Source of the DNA: Bacteroidales bacterium | GTDB taxonomy: Bacteria; Bacteroidota; Bacteroidia; Bacteroidales; Bacteroidaceae | DNA length: 21,861 bases | Reading direction: 5' to 3' | Assembly: GCA_004552155.1 (NCBI GenBank) | Contig: SFPF01000058.1 | Span: 1-21,861 of the forward strand | Part shown: piece by piece, positions 14,847-21,861 of the stretch | Layout of the letters: each line of letters opens with the position of its first letter | How positions within the stretch are numbered: the stretch's first letter is position 1 | Made by a program: the position numbers and the translations under genes | Notes under the pieces: model-generated | What the model was told of the DNA's origin: nothing | What the model saw: only the letters and a program-made list of their open reading frames with translations | Databases searched by the model: none

Positions 14847-15770
14847 ATGCGAATTGTAGCACTTGGAGCAGGCGAGAGCGGCGTGGGCGCAGCCGTACTC
14901 GCAAAGAAAGAAGGCTATGACGTTTTTGTGTCGGACGCAGGAACGATTAGCGAAAAATACCGCACCCTCCTCACGCAGCACGATATTCCCTTTGAAGACG
15001 GCGGGCACACCGAAAGCCTCGTGCTCAACGCCGATGAAATCGTGAAAAGTCCGGGCATTCCCGAAGACGCACCTATGGTAAAGGCGGTGCGCGAAAAGGG
15101 CATTCCCGTTATCTCGGAAATAGAATTTGCCGCGCGCTATACCGACGCGAAGATGATTTGCATCACCGGCAGCAACGGCAAGACCACCACTACTTCGTGG
15201 ATATTCCACATTATGAAGAAGGCAGGCACCGATGTGGGGCTTGCCGGAAACATCGGGCGCAGCCTTGCCCTGCAAGTGGCAGAAGACCCGCACGCCTGCT
15301 ATGTCATAGAACTATCGTCGTTCCAGTTGGACGATATGTTCGACTTCCGCGCCGATATCGCCGTGCTGCTCAACATCACGCCCGACCACCTCGACCGCTA
15401 CAACTTTGAGTTGCAAAACTACGTGGACTCCAAAATGCGCATCACGCGCAACCAGCGGCCGAGCGACAGCTTTATTTACTACCGTTCAGCGATGCGCCGG
15501 AGGACGGCAGCAAAGGTTTTATTCAGGACGGCGTTATGCGGCTTTCAGCCCCTGCGAACTTTGAGATGCCCGTTGCCGACATCTCGCTCATCGGCCGCCA
15601 CAACCTGCGCAACGCAATGGCGGCGGCAATGGCTTGCCTCGCTGCCGGAGTGCCCGCAAGTATTGTGCGCGAAGGTTTGGCAGACTTTCCCGGCGTGCCC
15701 CACCGCCTCGAAAAGGTGTGCACCGTGGGCGGCGCATTATTCATCAACGACTCCAAAGCCACCAACGTAG
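14847..15770 (+). CDS. murD: MurD (UDP-MurNAc-L-Ala:D-Glu ligase), 5' part (frame lost near 15480)
   Basis: N-terminal and central domains of MurD, the cytoplasmic ligase adding D-glutamate to UDP-MurNAc-L-alanine. It begins MRIVALGAGESGVGAAVLA, the UDP-binding Rossmann-like start. It has the P-loop GSNGKTTTT with K112, the ELSSFQLD segment and NITPDHLDRYN. Homology runs to SFIYY (about 15467-15481); the frame then continues in nonsense to a stop at 15768-15770. murD starts 14 bp after mraY, so the two are surely cotranscribed. Confidence 0.87.
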   Translation: MRIVALGAGESGVGAAVLAKKEGYDVFVSDAGTISEKYRTLLTQHDIPFEDGGHTESLVLNADEIVKSPGIPEDAPMVKAVREKGIPVISEIEFAARYTDAKMICITGSNGKTTTTSWIFHIMKKAGTDVGLAGNIGRSLALQVAEDPHACYVIELSSFQLDDMFDFRADIAVLLNITPDHLDRYNFELQNYVDSKMRITRNQRPSDSFIYYRSAMRRRTAAKVLFRTALCGFQPLRTLRCPLPTSRSSAATTCATQWRRQWLASLPECPQVLCAKVWQTFPACPTASKRCAPWAAHYSSTTPKPPT

Positions 15771-16132
15771 ATGCCTGCCGCGTGGCCCTCGAAGCCGTCG
15801 CCGCGCCCGTTATCCTGATTCTCGGCGGCAAGGACAAGGGCAACGACTACTCCGCCATTATGGATTTGGTGAAAGAAAAATGCAAGGCACTCGTGTTTCT
15901 CGGAGCAGACAACAGCAAGCTGCAGGCTGTGTTCAAGGACTGCGGACTGCCCATCTGCGACACCGACAGCATCAGCCGCTGCGTCTTTGCCTGCTGCGCC
16001 CTTTCCCATCCTGGCGACACCGTGCTGCTGAGTCCCTGCTGCGCAAGCTTCGACCTGTTCAACGGTATGGCTGAACGCGGCAACCTGTTCAAGGAATGGG
16101 CGCACCGCATGAAGCAAATAGTTGATGCCTGA
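15479..16132 (+). CDS. murD: MurD, 3' part, out of frame with the 5' part
   Basis: From about 15479 this frame reads LPFSDAPEDGSKGFIQDG and continues through the MurD C-terminal domain: LIGRHNLRNAMAA, HRLEKV, FINDSKATNVDA, LILGGKDKGNDY and LLSPCCASFDLF. These are the conserved ligase motifs, including the SPxxASFD end. In relatives about 19 residues (the W-N-D-D-P-I-I... segment) lie between FIYW and the YPFS-like motif; here they are missing and the frame shifts. The first ATG in this frame is at 15536. As given, no complete MurD is encoded. Confidence 0.87.
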   Translation, partial: LPFSDAPEDGSKGFIQDGVMRLSAPANFEMPVADISLIGRHNLRNAMAAAMACLAAGVPASIVREGLADFPGVPHRLEKVCTVGGALFINDSKATNVDACRVALEAVAAPVILILGGKDKGNDYSAIMDLVKEKCKALVFLGADNSKLQAVFKDCGLPICDTDSISRCVFACCALSHPGDTVLLSPCCASFDLFNGMAERGNLFKEWAHRMKQIVDA

Positions 16133-16178
16133 CCATACAATATATATACTATAAACCCATTCAAGCTTTTGCACCGCT

Positions 16179-16565
16179 ATGCAGAAACTTACATCGATAT
16201 TCCAAGGCGACCGCGTCATTTGGATTATTTATTTCTTCCTCTGCCTTATTTCCCTGATAGAGGTATTCAGCGCCGGCAGCACGCTGGCCTACAAGTCGGG
16301 CACGTTTTGGGCACCGCTGCTGAAGCAGGCCGCGTTTCTTGCCGGAGGCACTGTGGTGGCGCTCGCCATTCACGCCGTGCCTTGCCGCCACTTCCGCCCC
16401 TTGCCGCTGCTGCTCTATCCCGTCTCGCTGCTCTTATTGGTCATCAGACCTCGGCATTGTGCAGTTTCAGCCTTCCGAAATCGCCAAAGGCACGCTCATC
16501 ATCACCGTTGCGCTTATCCTCTCCGTGCAGCAAACAGAAAAAGGCACCGACCCGAAAGCTTTTAA
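16179..16565 (+). CDS. ftsW: FtsW SEDS glycosyltransferase, 5' part (frame lost near 16445)
   Basis: First two membrane helices and part of the third of the SEDS-family septal glycan polymerase, the partner of FtsI. It starts MQKLTSIFQGDRVIWIIYFF, and FLCLISLIEVFSAGSTLAYK is typical of the Bacteroidetes family. Homology ends after PVSLLLLVI (about 16445); the remainder to the stop at 16563-16565 is out of frame. It begins 46 bp after the murD stop. Confidence 0.85.
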   Translation: MQKLTSIFQGDRVIWIIYFFLCLISLIEVFSAGSTLAYKSGTFWAPLLKQAAFLAGGTVVALAIHAVPCRHFRPLPLLLYPVSLLLLVIRPRHCAVSAFRNRQRHAHHHRCAYPLRAANRKRHRPESF

Positions 16566-17343
16566 GGTAATCCTTATCCTCGCAGGCCTGGTTTGCGGGT
16601 TGATTTTGCCCGAAAACTTCTCCACCGCCGCGCTGCTCTTCGGCGTTGTGGTGCTGATGATGTTTATCGGCCGCGTACCGTACAAACAGCTCGGCAAACT
16701 CTTCGGCTCGCTGGCGCTGGTTGTGGGACTGGTGGTTGCCGTCGTGGCCGTAACGCCCGACGACAGCCCGCTGTACAAACTGCCCGGAATGGGACGCATG
16801 CTCACTTGGAAAAACCGCATTGTGCGCCACGGCGCGGACGAAAGGCCCGCACCCAAAGACTACGACATCGACAAAGACGGGCAAATAGCCCATGCCAACA
16901 TAGCCATCGTGTCGAGCAACGGCATCGGCAAAATGCCCGGCAACTCCGTGGAGCGCGACTTCCTCAGCCAGGCCTACTCCGACTTTATCTTTGCCATCAT
17001 CATCGAGGAAATGGGACTTTGGGGCGCGTTCATTGTCATGGCGCTCTATTTGATATTACTGTTCCGAGCGAGCATCATTGCCGGGCGATGCGAGCGCAAC
17101 TTCCCAGCCTTTCTTGTGATGGGGCTTGCGTTGCTCCTTGTTTCGCAAGCCTTCCTCAATATGCTCGTTGCCGTCGGCCTCTTCCCCGTCACGGGCCAGC
17201 CTTTGCCGCTCATCAGTAGAGGCGGCACGTCCACCCTCATCACCTGCGCCTATTTCGGCATGATGCTTAGCGTCAGCCGCTATTCGCGCCAGAGCGAGCA
17301 GCCCGTCGACCCCGCGCAAGTAAATACGGCAATCATTGCGTAA
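16444..17343 (+). CDS. ftsW: FtsW, 3' part, out of frame with the 5' part
   Basis: From about 16444 the frame reads SDLGIVQFQPSEIAKGTLII, the conserved QPSE-xK segment of SEDS proteins. The remaining membrane helices follow, with LPENFSTAALL, the family's large periplasmic loop (KYDIDKDGQIAHANIA-like), PGNSVERDFLSQAYSDFIFAIIIEE and GLFPVTGQPLPLISRGGTS. The stretch normally preceding it, which contains a conserved NGAxRW motif (about 20 residues), is missing and the frame changes at the same point. An upstream ATG at 16339 opens this frame, but the first ~35 codons after it are a shadow of the 5' part. This is the last dcw gene in the window. Confidence 0.87.
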   Translation, partial: SDLGIVQFQPSEIAKGTLIITVALILSVQQTEKGTDPKAFKVILILAGLVCGLILPENFSTAALLFGVVVLMMFIGRVPYKQLGKLFGSLALVVGLVVAVVAVTPDDSPLYKLPGMGRMLTWKNRIVRHGADERPAPKDYDIDKDGQIAHANIAIVSSNGIGKMPGNSVERDFLSQAYSDFIFAIIIEEMGLWGAFIVMALYLILLFRASIIAGRCERNFPAFLVMGLALLLVSQAFLNMLVAVGLFPVTGQPLPLISRGGTSTLITCAYFGMMLSVSRYSRQSEQPVDPAQVNTAIIA

Positions 17344-17388
17344 ATAGATATCAAAGCAATTGCATAAAACAAACACAACGTACAATTT

Positions 17389-17616
17389 ATGGTACATATT
17401 GGCAACCTTATCCGTCAGACCTTAAAGGAGCGTGGCTATACGGTGGTATGGTTTGCGGCGCAGTTGGCATATACCCGCGTCAACGTTTACAAAATTTTCG
17501 AGAAAAAGTCCCTCGACGCCGACTTGCTGATGCGCATCTCTGTCATTCTTGGCACAAACTTCTTCAAACCGTACTCTGACGAGTTTGAAAGTTCTCAAAG
17601 CGCCGAACAAGGCTGA
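17389..17616 (+). CDS. Small helix-turn-helix protein
   Basis: A 75-residue protein (MVHIGNLIRQTLKERGYTVVW...) resembling the small HTH proteins common in Bacteroidetes. Residues about 8-55 look like an XRE-type four-helix domain: IRQTLKERGYTVVWFAAQL, then YTRVNVYKIFEKKSLDADLLMRISVILG. No other domain is present. It could be a DNA-binding regulator; the target is unknown. It starts 45 bp after ftsW and is followed at once by a terminator, so it may be read through from the dcw cluster or be its own unit. It sits where murG would be expected. Confidence 0.7.
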   Translation: MVHIGNLIRQTLKERGYTVVWFAAQLAYTRVNVYKIFEKKSLDADLLMRISVILGTNFFKPYSDEFESSQSAEQG

Positions 17617-17636
17617 ATTAAGCTCTTCCTTATAAG

Positions 17637-17684
17637 AAAGTGTTTCCAATCATATTACATGTTAATAAGTTGGAAACACTTTTT
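17637..17684 (+). terminator. Terminator after the HTH gene
   Basis: A 13-bp perfect stem AAAGTGTTTCCAA / TTGGAAACACTTT (17637-17649 with 17670-17682), with a 20-nt AT-rich loop and a short T run. It marks the end of the dcw-side transcript and could work in both directions. Confidence 0.8.
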
Positions 17685-17761
17685 GTTATAAGATAATTGT
17701 AAAAGTCTGCAAATTTGCGTCATCAATTGCGTAATAGGAATAATTTATCTTCAAAAATCAT

Positions 17762-18262
17762 ATGATCATGAAAAAGTCTATTCTTTTATTGATGCTTTCT
17801 CTCTGTTTCTGCTTTGCAAATACCTCCTTTGCGCAAAAAACAGTGACCACTACAAAAACCTCCTATCAGAATGTTCAAGCGCGTATGCCGCAGGTGCTTG
17901 TTCAGCCTTTGGTAAAACCGCTAATAGCAGAAGTCAAAGTCATAGAGGAGGCAAAAACAAAACATACTTTGTATCTTACATCCCAGGAGGTAATAGACTT
18001 GGGAGATAATCTTGAAAGCACCCATAACTATGGTATCTTTAAGTTTGCAGAAGCGGTCGGTGCAGATATGATTGTTGCAGCCACTTTTGATTTCCATACT
18101 TCTAAAAAATCAGAAGGCGAACAGGGCGATTTTACGCTTGTGATTCATGGTTTCCCTGCAAAATTCACCAAATGGTATACTGCAACACCTGCAGATTATG
18201 AATGGATGCGTATTACTGGTGCAGAAGGCGCAAACAACCCTGTTATTAAATCTGTAAAATAA
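17762..18262 (+). CDS. Secreted hypothetical protein
   Basis: A 166-residue protein with a clear N-terminal signal peptide (KKSILLLMLSLCFCFANTSFAQ, cleavage probably after FAQ). The start may be the ATG at 17762 or 17768; the second gives a standard MKKS beginning. The mature part begins with a Thr-rich strand (KTVTTTKTSYQNVQAR), has a repeated pattern QPLVKPLIAEVKV, and a segment FKFAEAVGADMIVAATFDFH. I do not recognise a named family; it resembles small exported Bacteroidetes proteins of unknown function. It is visibly AT-richer than the dcw genes. An outer-membrane barrel gene follows after 31 bp, so the two are probably one operon and may act together at the envelope. Confidence 0.7.
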   Translation: MIMKKSILLLMLSLCFCFANTSFAQKTVTTTKTSYQNVQARMPQVLVQPLVKPLIAEVKVIEEAKTKHTLYLTSQEVIDLGDNLESTHNYGIFKFAEAVGADMIVAATFDFHTSKKSEGEQGDFTLVIHGFPAKFTKWYTATPADYEWMRITGAEGANNPVIKSVK

Positions 18263-18293
18263 CTTTTAAATCAATCTATAACATTAAACTTTC

Positions 18294-18956
18294 ATGAATA
18301 TGAAAAAACTCCTGCTTTTGGTTGCTGCTGTTTTTTTTGCTATGACCAGCAATGCACAGATTGTATCTTCAACGAGTCGCAACATTACGCATACGACGTA
18401 TGAAATTGAAGATGAAGATCAAGAGAAAAAGAATATTTTTGGCATTGACCTAAATGTTGGTAAGATGGGTGCAAAAAACGAGTACAGTGATGAAAAGGAC
18501 TCTGCTGGTGCTTTTGGTCTTGGTTTGTACTTTGAGCACCGTTACAGCAAGTATTTTGCATGGGATATTCTCTCTGTTGGTTGGGACGCTCCGTTTGACT
18601 CTCCTTCTAATTTTGATCGTGTTACTGTAAAAACTGGTGTGCGTGCTTTTACTCCGAAGTTCTTCAAAAACATGCGAGGATACGCCAATTTCGCATTTGG
18701 TTATGCAGCCTGCCTGATGAAAGTACCTGAAATAGTAGAACACTCTTATTATGTAGCCGGAACACGCTATCATTCTGGTTATTGGAATCGTTGGACCACA
18801 AAAGAAGAAGGAGATTTTGAAGCATATCATGGTGCTGCTATTGAATTTGGTTTTGGTCTGCACCTTACGAAACGCCTTAGTGCCGGTTATGCTTTTGATT
18901 GGGATAGCAAATCCAAATATAAAGGACACTATTTCCGCTTTGGCTTAATGTTCTAA
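18294..18956 (+). CDS. Outer-membrane beta-barrel protein
   Basis: A 220-residue protein with a signal peptide (MKKLLLLVAAVFFAMTSNAQ; start at the ATG at 18294 or the one at 18300). The mature region shows alternating amphipathic strands rich in aromatic residues and Gly (GLGLYFEHRYSKYFAWDI, YANFAFGYAACL, GFGLHLTKRLSAGYAFDW). It ends in F (YFRFGLMF), the usual C-terminal signal of outer-membrane barrels. It is probably an 8-strand OmpW/OmpX-type porin-like protein; function unknown. Base composition is AT-rich like its upstream partner. Confidence 0.75.
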   Translation: MNMKKLLLLVAAVFFAMTSNAQIVSSTSRNITHTTYEIEDEDQEKKNIFGIDLNVGKMGAKNEYSDEKDSAGAFGLGLYFEHRYSKYFAWDILSVGWDAPFDSPSNFDRVTVKTGVRAFTPKFFKNMRGYANFAFGYAACLMKVPEIVEHSYYVAGTRYHSGYWNRWTTKEEGDFEAYHGAAIEFGFGLHLTKRLSAGYAFDWDSKSKYKGHYFRFGLMF

Positions 18957-18981
18957 TTAAATTAAGATTTTACTATTATAG

Positions 18982-19015
18982 AAAAGGTGCGCCCTATTGC
19001 GGGTGCACCTTTTTT
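18982..19015 (+). terminator. Rho-independent terminator of the outer-membrane protein operon
   Basis: AGGTGC...GCACCT hairpin, extended by CCC/GGG, with a short TATT loop region, followed by TTTTTT. It lies 26 bp after the barrel gene stop. Confidence 0.85.
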
Positions 19016-19105
19016 CATCCAACACGCTGACAAAATCAAGAAAAATGCACGTCTAAAACGGGACACGTATTCACTAATTTAGGAAAAAGCGCAGCGTAAC
19101 CATCC

Positions 19106-19150
19106 GAAACAAAAATACTGCACCTAATCAAACATGTTGACTGGTGCAGT
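19106..19150 (-). terminator. Terminator of the comM operon
   Basis: On the minus strand an 8-bp perfect stem ACTGCACC / GGTGCAGT (19150-19143 with 19124-19117) is followed by ATTTTTGTTT. It lies 82 bp after the comM stop, facing the plus-strand terminator at 18982. Confidence 0.7.
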
Positions 19151-19231
19151 GCATAGCATTTTTTGCGCTTTCTATGTGATCTATCAATTACATTATTAGT
19201 ACCAATCTGTACAAAAACAACAATATAGATA

Positions 19232-20788
19232 TTATATCCCCCTTTCCGCCCAATCTCCTCGGTCAAGATTCCTATAGCTCACAGCTTCGGCAACGTGGGG
19301 ATATTTTACTTGCGGACAGGCATCCAGGTCGGCAATAGTACGGGCAACTTTAAGGATACGGCTGTAAGCACGAGCGGAAAGCGAGAAGCGTTCCATGGCA
19401 TCGCGCAAGGCGCAGAGTGACTCTTCGTCGGGAGCAACGTACTCTTGGAGCATTTTTTCGGTCATCTGCGCGTTACAATGTATGCCTTTGAAGTCTTTGA
19501 AACGTTCTGCCTGTATTTGGCGGGCTGCCACGACGCGCTCGCGGATAGCCGCGCTGGGTTCGCCGGGCGCAGCCTTGGAGAGTTCGGAGAACGGGATTGC
19601 GGCTATTTCGCATTGTATGTCAATGCGGTCGAGAAGCGGACCGCTGATTTTGTTCATATAACGCTGTATCTGCCAAGGGTCGCACATGCATTTGTGGGTC
19701 GGGTCGCCATAGTAACCGCAAGGGCAAGGGTTCATGGAGGCAACGAGCATGAAGGAGCAAGGCAGGGTGGCGTTGTACTTGGCACGCGAAATGGAGATTT
19801 GGCGGTCTTCGAGCGGCTGGCGCATCGTTTCGAGCGCTGTGCGCGAAAACTCAGGCAACTCGTCGAGAAAGAGCACGCCGTTGTGAGCAAGGCTGATTTC
19901 TCCGGGACGGAATGTAGAGCCGCCGCCTATCAGTGCAACATCTGATATCGTGTGGTGAGGCGAGCGAAATGGGCGGCGCGTGATAAGCGACGTACCGCTT
20001 TTAAGGAGTCCAGCAACTGAATAAATCTGTGTAGTTTCGAGGCTCTCGGAAAGCGTGAGTTGCGGCAATATGGAAGGCAAGCGCTTCGCCATCATACTTT
20101 TGCCGCAACCTGGTGCCCCAATTAATATAATATTGTGTCCGCCGGCTGCTGCCACTTCAAAGGCCCGCTTTACGCCCTCTTGCCCTTTTACATCGGAGAA
20201 GTCGAGCGGGTAATCTGTTTGGGCAGCAAAGAACTCTTCGCGCGTATTCACGATCGTCTGTTGCAGAGTTGACGCTCCATTTAAGAAATCAACCACTTGC
20301 GCCAGCGTTTCTGCGCCATAAACCGGTAACTTGTTCACAACAGCGGCTTCACGCACGTTTTCTTTGGGTACAATTAACGCCTTATACCCCATTGCACGCG
20401 CTTTAATGGCTATGGGCAATGCCCCTTTGATGGGACGGAGGCTGCCGTCGAGCCCTAATTCCCCGATAAATATGATGTCTTCAAGCTTTTCGGACTGTAT
20501 CAGACTGTTAGCAGCAAGAATACCCAGCGCTAGCGGTAGGTCGTAACCGCTGCCCTCTTTGCGAACATCGGCGGGAGCGAAATTTACCACAATCTTTGTC
20601 AGCGGAGGCAGGTGGAAGTTACTGCTTTTAATGGCTTCCTCCACACGGGTGCGGCTTTCACGAACAACGCTGTCGGGCAAGCCAACCATGAAAAACATGT
20701 ATTGCTGTGCCTTCTCGGTAGTTACTTCTAAGGATACGGGTATTGCCGTCAGGGCATTGACTGCGGCTGTATTGACTTTAACTAACAC
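19232..20788 (-). CDS. comM: YifB/ComM family Mg-chelatase-like AAA+ ATPase
   Basis: A 518-residue AAA+ protein. The N-terminal ~190 residues are the ChlI/Lon-protease-like domain (MVGLPDSVVRESRTRVEEAI, GSGYDLPLALGILAA, IGELGLDGSLRPIKGALP). The ATPase follows with Walker A GAPGCGKS (K230) and Walker B FLDELPEF. A Cys-rich zinc-binding stretch CPCGYYGDPTHKCMC precedes RIDIQ and the C-terminal Mg-chelatase domain. In naturally competent bacteria ComM is a hexameric branch-migration helicase used in DNA uptake recombination; it is widespread in non-competent species too. The start is a GTG at 20788, giving MLVKV, the usual opening of the family. Upstream, the lipoprotein gene ends 15 bp away, so both share a transcript. 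Confidence 0.92.
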   Translation of the reverse strand: MLVKVNTAAVNALTAIPVSLEVTTEKAQQYMFFMVGLPDSVVRESRTRVEEAIKSSNFHLPPLTKIVVNFAPADVRKEGSGYDLPLALGILAANSLIQSEKLEDIIFIGELGLDGSLRPIKGALPIAIKARAMGYKALIVPKENVREAAVVNKLPVYGAETLAQVVDFLNGASTLQQTIVNTREEFFAAQTDYPLDFSDVKGQEGVKRAFEVAAAGGHNIILIGAPGCGKSMMAKRLPSILPQLTLSESLETTQIYSVAGLLKSGTSLITRRPFRSPHHTISDVALIGGGSTFRPGEISLAHNGVLFLDELPEFSRTALETMRQPLEDRQISISRAKYNATLPCSFMLVASMNPCPCGYYGDPTHKCMCDPWQIQRYMNKISGPLLDRIDIQCEIAAIPFSELSKAAPGEPSAAIRERVVAARQIQAERFKDFKGIHCNAQMTEKMLQEYVAPDEESLCALRDAMERFSLSARAYSRILKVARTIADLDACPQVKYPHVAEAVSYRNLDRGDWAERGI

Positions 20789-20803
20789 GGTTGAGGGGAT
20801 TTT

Positions 20804-21823
20804 TTAGAACAATGCTTGCACGCGGTCGTCCAACTGCTTGCCTAACAGGTCGCGGGCGATGATTTTTCCTTTGGCATCAATGAGCATCGTGCCAGGTATA
20901 TTATTCACCGCAAAGGTTTCAGCGTGCGGAGAGTCGAAGCCCTTGCCGTCGCAAACGAGGGTAAGGTCGGGGGCCGCATCTTTAATTTGACGCGCGGCAG
21001 CGGATTTGTCTGTGTCAAACGATAAAGCAACCACCTGCAACTTTGGCGCGAAACGCTTCTGCAAGGAAGCGGCTTGGCGAAGCAAAGAATAGCTGTCATA
21101 GTTCCACGAAGCCCAGAAGACAAGCAGCAAGGGGGTGCCCTGGCAAGCGCTTGCGCTGAGAGTGGCACCAGTTGTTGTAGTGATGTTAAATGCTGGCATA
21201 CTTTTGCCCTCGCTGGTTTTGCTTAGAGGCAACAGACGCTGTTCTAAATCCTTGATAAATTGCGCCTTAGGCTGCGCTTTTTTAAGGACTTGAAGCAGTT
21301 CGTCGGTGTAGCGCGTATCGGGCTGCCGCAATTCTGCAAAAACTTGGAGAAAAATGGCGGTGGCAGAGAGAGTTGCCGCATTGTCGCGGACAAACTGCGC
21401 GGCAGCGGGTTTCATGTTGGCGGCTGGTTGCGAGAACATTCGTTGCCTAAACTCCGTGAGGCGTTTATTGTCTTCATTGCCAGTAATTTCAGCTTCGCCG
21501 ATTTTTGCAGCATCGCCTTTCATCTTTATGGTTCGGCCTGGTTCTGCAACTATATAGGTTTTGGAAAAGTTAGGGTAGAGTAGCGTAAGCACAGTTGGGC
21601 GATCGAGTTTTTTCTCATACGTAAATTGACCGCCACTGATGTGGATGGTATCAAATCCAATCGCGGGGTTATCTTCACTGTAAATATAAAATTCAGCTTG
21701 GCGAATGTTTTGCAATTTCCCTTCAAAGCGCATGGTGTCCTTGTCTGGACCACATGCCGCAAGTCCAATCGTTCCGATTATTGCAGCCGCCAGCTGCCTA
21801 ATAGTGCCAAATACGTTTCTCAT
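20804..21823 (-). CDS. Thioredoxin-fold (TlpA/AhpC-TSA-like) lipoprotein lacking the CxxC motif
   Basis: A 339-residue lipoprotein with lipobox L21-A-A-C24, so probably membrane-anchored in the envelope. Residues about 30-120 look like the DUF4369-type N-terminal domain that precedes thioredoxin domains in Bacteroidetes (MRFEGKLQNIRQAEFYIYSEDN). The C-terminal ~140 residues have the TlpA/ResA fold: LLLVFWASW, then IPGTMLIDAKGKIIARDL with the cis-proline. The active-site motif, normally WCxxC, here reads W240-N-Y-D-S244, so both redox cysteines are replaced. It therefore cannot do thiol exchange at this site; a binding or scaffolding role is an inference. It is the first gene of a two-gene unit with comM. 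Confidence 0.8.
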   Translation of the reverse strand: MRNVFGTIRQLAAAIIGTIGLAACGPDKDTMRFEGKLQNIRQAEFYIYSEDNPAIGFDTIHISGGQFTYEKKLDRPTVLTLLYPNFSKTYIVAEPGRTIKMKGDAAKIGEAEITGNEDNKRLTEFRQRMFSQPAANMKPAAAQFVRDNAATLSATAIFLQVFAELRQPDTRYTDELLQVLKKAQPKAQFIKDLEQRLLPLSKTSEGKSMPAFNITTTTGATLSASACQGTPLLLVFWASWNYDSYSLLRQAASLQKRFAPKLQVVALSFDTDKSAAARQIKDAAPDLTLVCDGKGFDSPHAETFAVNNIPGTMLIDAKGKIIARDLLGKQLDDRVQALF

Positions 21824-21861
21824 TCCTTACTTTTAATAGCAAAAAAGGAGAATGGGCATAG

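Noticed and set aside
10340..17343. Programmed frameshifting or translational bypass as the explanation for ftsI, murD and ftsW
   Set aside because: Bypass or frameshifting would skip or re-register existing bases, but here coding bases appear to be missing. No slippery heptamer is evident at the joins.

Overview
The window looks like a chromosomal segment from a member of the Bacteroidales (phylum Bacteroidota). This rests on the gene families (a PtpA-type prolyl tripeptidyl peptidase, a Bacteroides-type MraY, a DUF4369-like/thioredoxin-fold lipoprotein), A-rich leaders mostly without Shine-Dalgarno sites, and TAnnTTTG promoter elements. Genus cannot be fixed from the sequence; a Prevotellaceae- or Muribaculaceae-like organism is plausible.

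Layout. Bases 121-7018 carry five plus-strand genes: an SLC13-type transporter, a hot-dog thioesterase, a THUMP-type rRNA methyltransferase with a long Arg/Gly-rich tail, ptpA and ridA. Bases 7611-17343 hold the first part of the division and cell-wall (dcw) cluster in the usual order: rsmH, an ftsL-like gene, ftsI, murE, mraY, murD, ftsW. MurE carries the DNPR motif expected for meso-diaminopimelate wall chemistry. The expected mraZ is absent in front of rsmH. The expected murG-murC-ftsQ-ftsA-ftsZ does not follow ftsW. Instead come a small HTH gene and two AT-richer genes for secreted or outer-membrane proteins (17389-18956). Bases 19232-21823 are a minus-strand pair: a thioredoxin-fold lipoprotein lacking its CxxC cysteines, then comM/yifB.

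Two things stand out. First, ftsI, murD and ftsW each lose their reading frame at one point where roughly 15-25 conserved residues are also missing, so these look like short internal deletions (about 55-75 bp) rather than single-base slips. Three essential genes broken the same way within 6 kb is either an assembly artefact or a decaying or variant cluster; the sequence cannot decide. Second, the spacers are unusually rich in structured repeats. They include a 254-bp nested inverted repeat with covarying hairpins (13241-13494) and a structured element between ftsI and murE (about 11289-11717). There is an array of four 21-bp palindromic units upstream of rsmH, and a 92-bp element with perfect 25-bp terminal inverted repeats that supplies the ptpA stop codon. 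There are also eleven GACAAC/GTTGTC hexamers in one spacer and three arrays of an 8-bp unit.

How the genes work together: rsmH to ftsW would supply 16S rRNA methylation, the septal PBP and its SEDS partner, and the cytoplasmic and first membrane steps of peptidoglycan precursor synthesis. ptpA, the thioesterase, ridA and the transporter are housekeeping or catabolic genes with no evident link to the dcw block.
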